A stretch of 5,177 nucleotides of DNA. Source: Solirubrobacteraceae bacterium. GTDB lineage: Bacteria; Actinomycetota; Thermoleophilia; Solirubrobacterales; Solirubrobacteraceae. The stretch spans positions 1-5,177 of the forward strand of contig JANJUA010000146.1 in assembly GCA_024710825.1 (NCBI GenBank), written 5' to 3'. Below are positions 4,070 to 5,177 of the stretch, piece by piece; position 1 is the first letter of the stretch, and each line of letters starts with the position of its first letter. A model generated the notes under the pieces. That model was not told the DNA's origin and made no database searches. It was given only the letters and a program-made list of their open reading frames with translations. A program made the translations under genes and the position numbers.

Positions 4070-5177
4070 ATGGGCGTGGCCGTGCCCGTGGCAGGCAGCG
4101 TTCCCCGATCCGCCGCTCATCGTCGTGCGGCACTGGGGATCGGCATCGCCGCGACGGCGTTGGCGACCGTGGCCGCGGCGGCGATCGCGGCAGAGGGCGC
4201 GAGCGGTCACCCGGAGCTCGTGGCGGCGGGGAGGGCGGCGATCGTCGGAATCCCGTGCGCGGTCGGGCTCTACGCCTGGTACCGCGGGCTGGGCCAGCGG
4301 TTCGGCCCGCTGCTCGTCGCGGCGGGCGGCGTATGGCTCGTCGCGACGCTGGCCGAGTCCAACGACCCGGCGGCATACACCACGGGCCGCGTCGCGGGCT
4401 GGATCGCCGAGCTGCTCGTGGTCTATCTGGCGCTGGCGTTCCCCACCGGCCGGCTGCCGGGCCGAGCGGACCGCCTGATCGTGGCGTCGATGGCGGCCGT
4501 CCTCGTCGTGACGTTCCTGCCCCGCCTGCTGTTCGCCGCCTCGTTCGAGGTTCCGACGGTGTACACCAGCTGCGCGAGCGACTGCCCGCCCAACGCGCTC
4601 TTCGCCCTCCATCGGGAGCCGGCGTTCATCGCGGACGTCCTGCGCCCCGTGGGCAGCGTGCTCGTGCTCGCGGTCATGCTCGCGGTCGTCGCGCGGCTGT
4701 GGGCGCGGGTCGTCGCCGCGTCGCCGCTCGTGCGCCACATGTTCGTCCCGCTGCTCACGATCGCCGCTCTGCGGTCGGCCCTGCTGGGCGCCGGGATCTC
4801 CGTGCGCCTCGTCGATCCGGCCGCCCCCGGGCTGCAGGCGGTCGGCTGGCTGCTCGCGCTCGCCGTCCCGGCCATGGCGCTCGCCTTCCTCGCCGGGCTC
4901 CTGCGCTGGCGCCTGTTCACGGCCGACGCGCTCACGCGGCTCGCCGTGCACCTGGGCGGCGATCCTCATCCGTCGGCGTTCCGGCGGGCCTTCGCGGAGG
5001 CGTTCGGCGATCCGTCCGTCACCGTGGCGTTCCCGGCGCCCGGCGACCGGCAAGGCGTCTGGGTCGACGCGGGCGGCCGCCCGGTCGAGCTGCCCGGCGC
5101 GGGCTGCGGGCATGCCGTGACCGTCGTCGACGACGGCCACGGCCCGGCCGGCGCCCTCGTCCACGACGAGGCGCTGA
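4070..5177 (+). CDS. Sensor histidine kinase, membrane sensor N-terminus (3' partial)
   Basis: The frame starts at ATG 4070 and stays open to the window edge: 369 residues plus one base. Hydrophobic stretches at about 20-40, 54-70, 78-95, 108-125, 135-156, 190-213, 224-245 and 255-278 suggest eight membrane spans with both ends inside. The short basic RRAALG before span 1 fits an inside N-terminus. The motif LAFPTGRLPGRADR (122-135) after span 4 is typical of actinobacterial multi-span sensor kinases. The loop between spans 5 and 6 should face outside and carries C168 and C172. From about 280 a cytoplasmic domain begins, with the GDPSVTVAFPAPGD, GVWVDAGGRPVELP and AVTVVDDG...GALVHDEAL blocks that in this family precede the dimerisation/phosphoacceptor (HisKA_3-type) and ATPase domains. 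Those catalytic domains are not in the window, so the kinase call rests on family resemblance. A LuxR-type response regulator downstream would be expected. Confidence 0.8.
   Translation, partial: MGVAVPVAGSVPRSAAHRRAALGIGIAATALATVAAAAIAAEGASGHPELVAAGRAAIVGIPCAVGLYAWYRGLGQRFGPLLVAAGGVWLVATLAESNDPAAYTTGRVAGWIAELLVVYLALAFPTGRLPGRADRLIVASMAAVLVVTFLPRLLFAASFEVPTVYTSCASDCPPNALFALHREPAFIADVLRPVGSVLVLAVMLAVVARLWARVVAASPLVRHMFVPLLTIAALRSALLGAGISVRLVDPAAPGLQAVGWLLALAVPAMALAFLAGLLRWRLFTADALTRLAVHLGGDPHPSAFRRAFAEAFGDPSVTVAFPAPGDRQGVWVDAGGRPVELPGAGCGHAVTVVDDGHGPAGALVHDEAL

Noticed and set aside
3878..5164. A 428-codon open frame on the minus strand opposite the sensor kinase
   Set aside because: Its product is low-complexity Arg/Glu/Gly/His sequence with no fold or family signal, as expected for the antisense of a GC-rich gene. 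The plus frame has clear membrane spans and family motifs.
1..5177. Defence system, mobile element, CRISPR array or RNA gene
   Set aside because: I found no transposase, integrase, nuclease or toxin-antitoxin motifs, no spaced direct repeats, and no tRNA or rRNA-like segments.

Overview
The window is very GC-rich DNA with dense, compact genes and strong G/C preference at third codon positions. Gene content points to a high-GC actinobacterium, most likely of the Thermoleophilia (Solirubrobacter/Conexibacter type). The pointers are a metX-metW pair, a DUF6325-SHOCT gene pair, and a sensor-kinase N-terminus with the 'FPTGRLPGR' and 'ALVHDEAL' signatures I associate with that group. The placement is inference, not a search result.

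Layout. (1) 2-1087 (+): metX, homoserine O-acyltransferase, cut at its 5' end by the window edge. (2) 1092-1685 (+): metW, four bases downstream and surely co-transcribed; the pair makes activated homoserine for methionine synthesis. (3) 1757-2689 (+): an exported alpha/beta hydrolase with a full Ser-Asp-His triad and an unusual acidic, EF-hand-loop-like stretch. (4) 2699-3064 (-): a small 121-aa protein, probably a dimeric alpha/beta-barrel (YCII/DGPF-like) fold, convergent with the hydrolase. (5) 3065-3296: a divergent regulatory region with a perfect 18-bp dyad. (6) 3297-3743 and 3759-4007 (+): a DUF6325 protein and a small SHOCT-domain protein, each with a strong Shine-Dalgarno sequence, forming a two-gene operon of unknown function. 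(7) 4070-5177 (+): the multi-spanning membrane N-terminus of a sensor histidine kinase, running off the window. It is preceded by a promoter placed exactly for a leaderless transcript.

The methionine genes are ordinary metabolism. The part with least known biology is 2699-4007: a divergent set of three small uncharacterised genes around one symmetric operator-like site. It may be a small regulated stress or envelope module, but nothing in the sequence fixes its function. I saw no tRNA, rRNA, CRISPR array, insertion sequence or other mobile element, and no clear evidence of a defence system.
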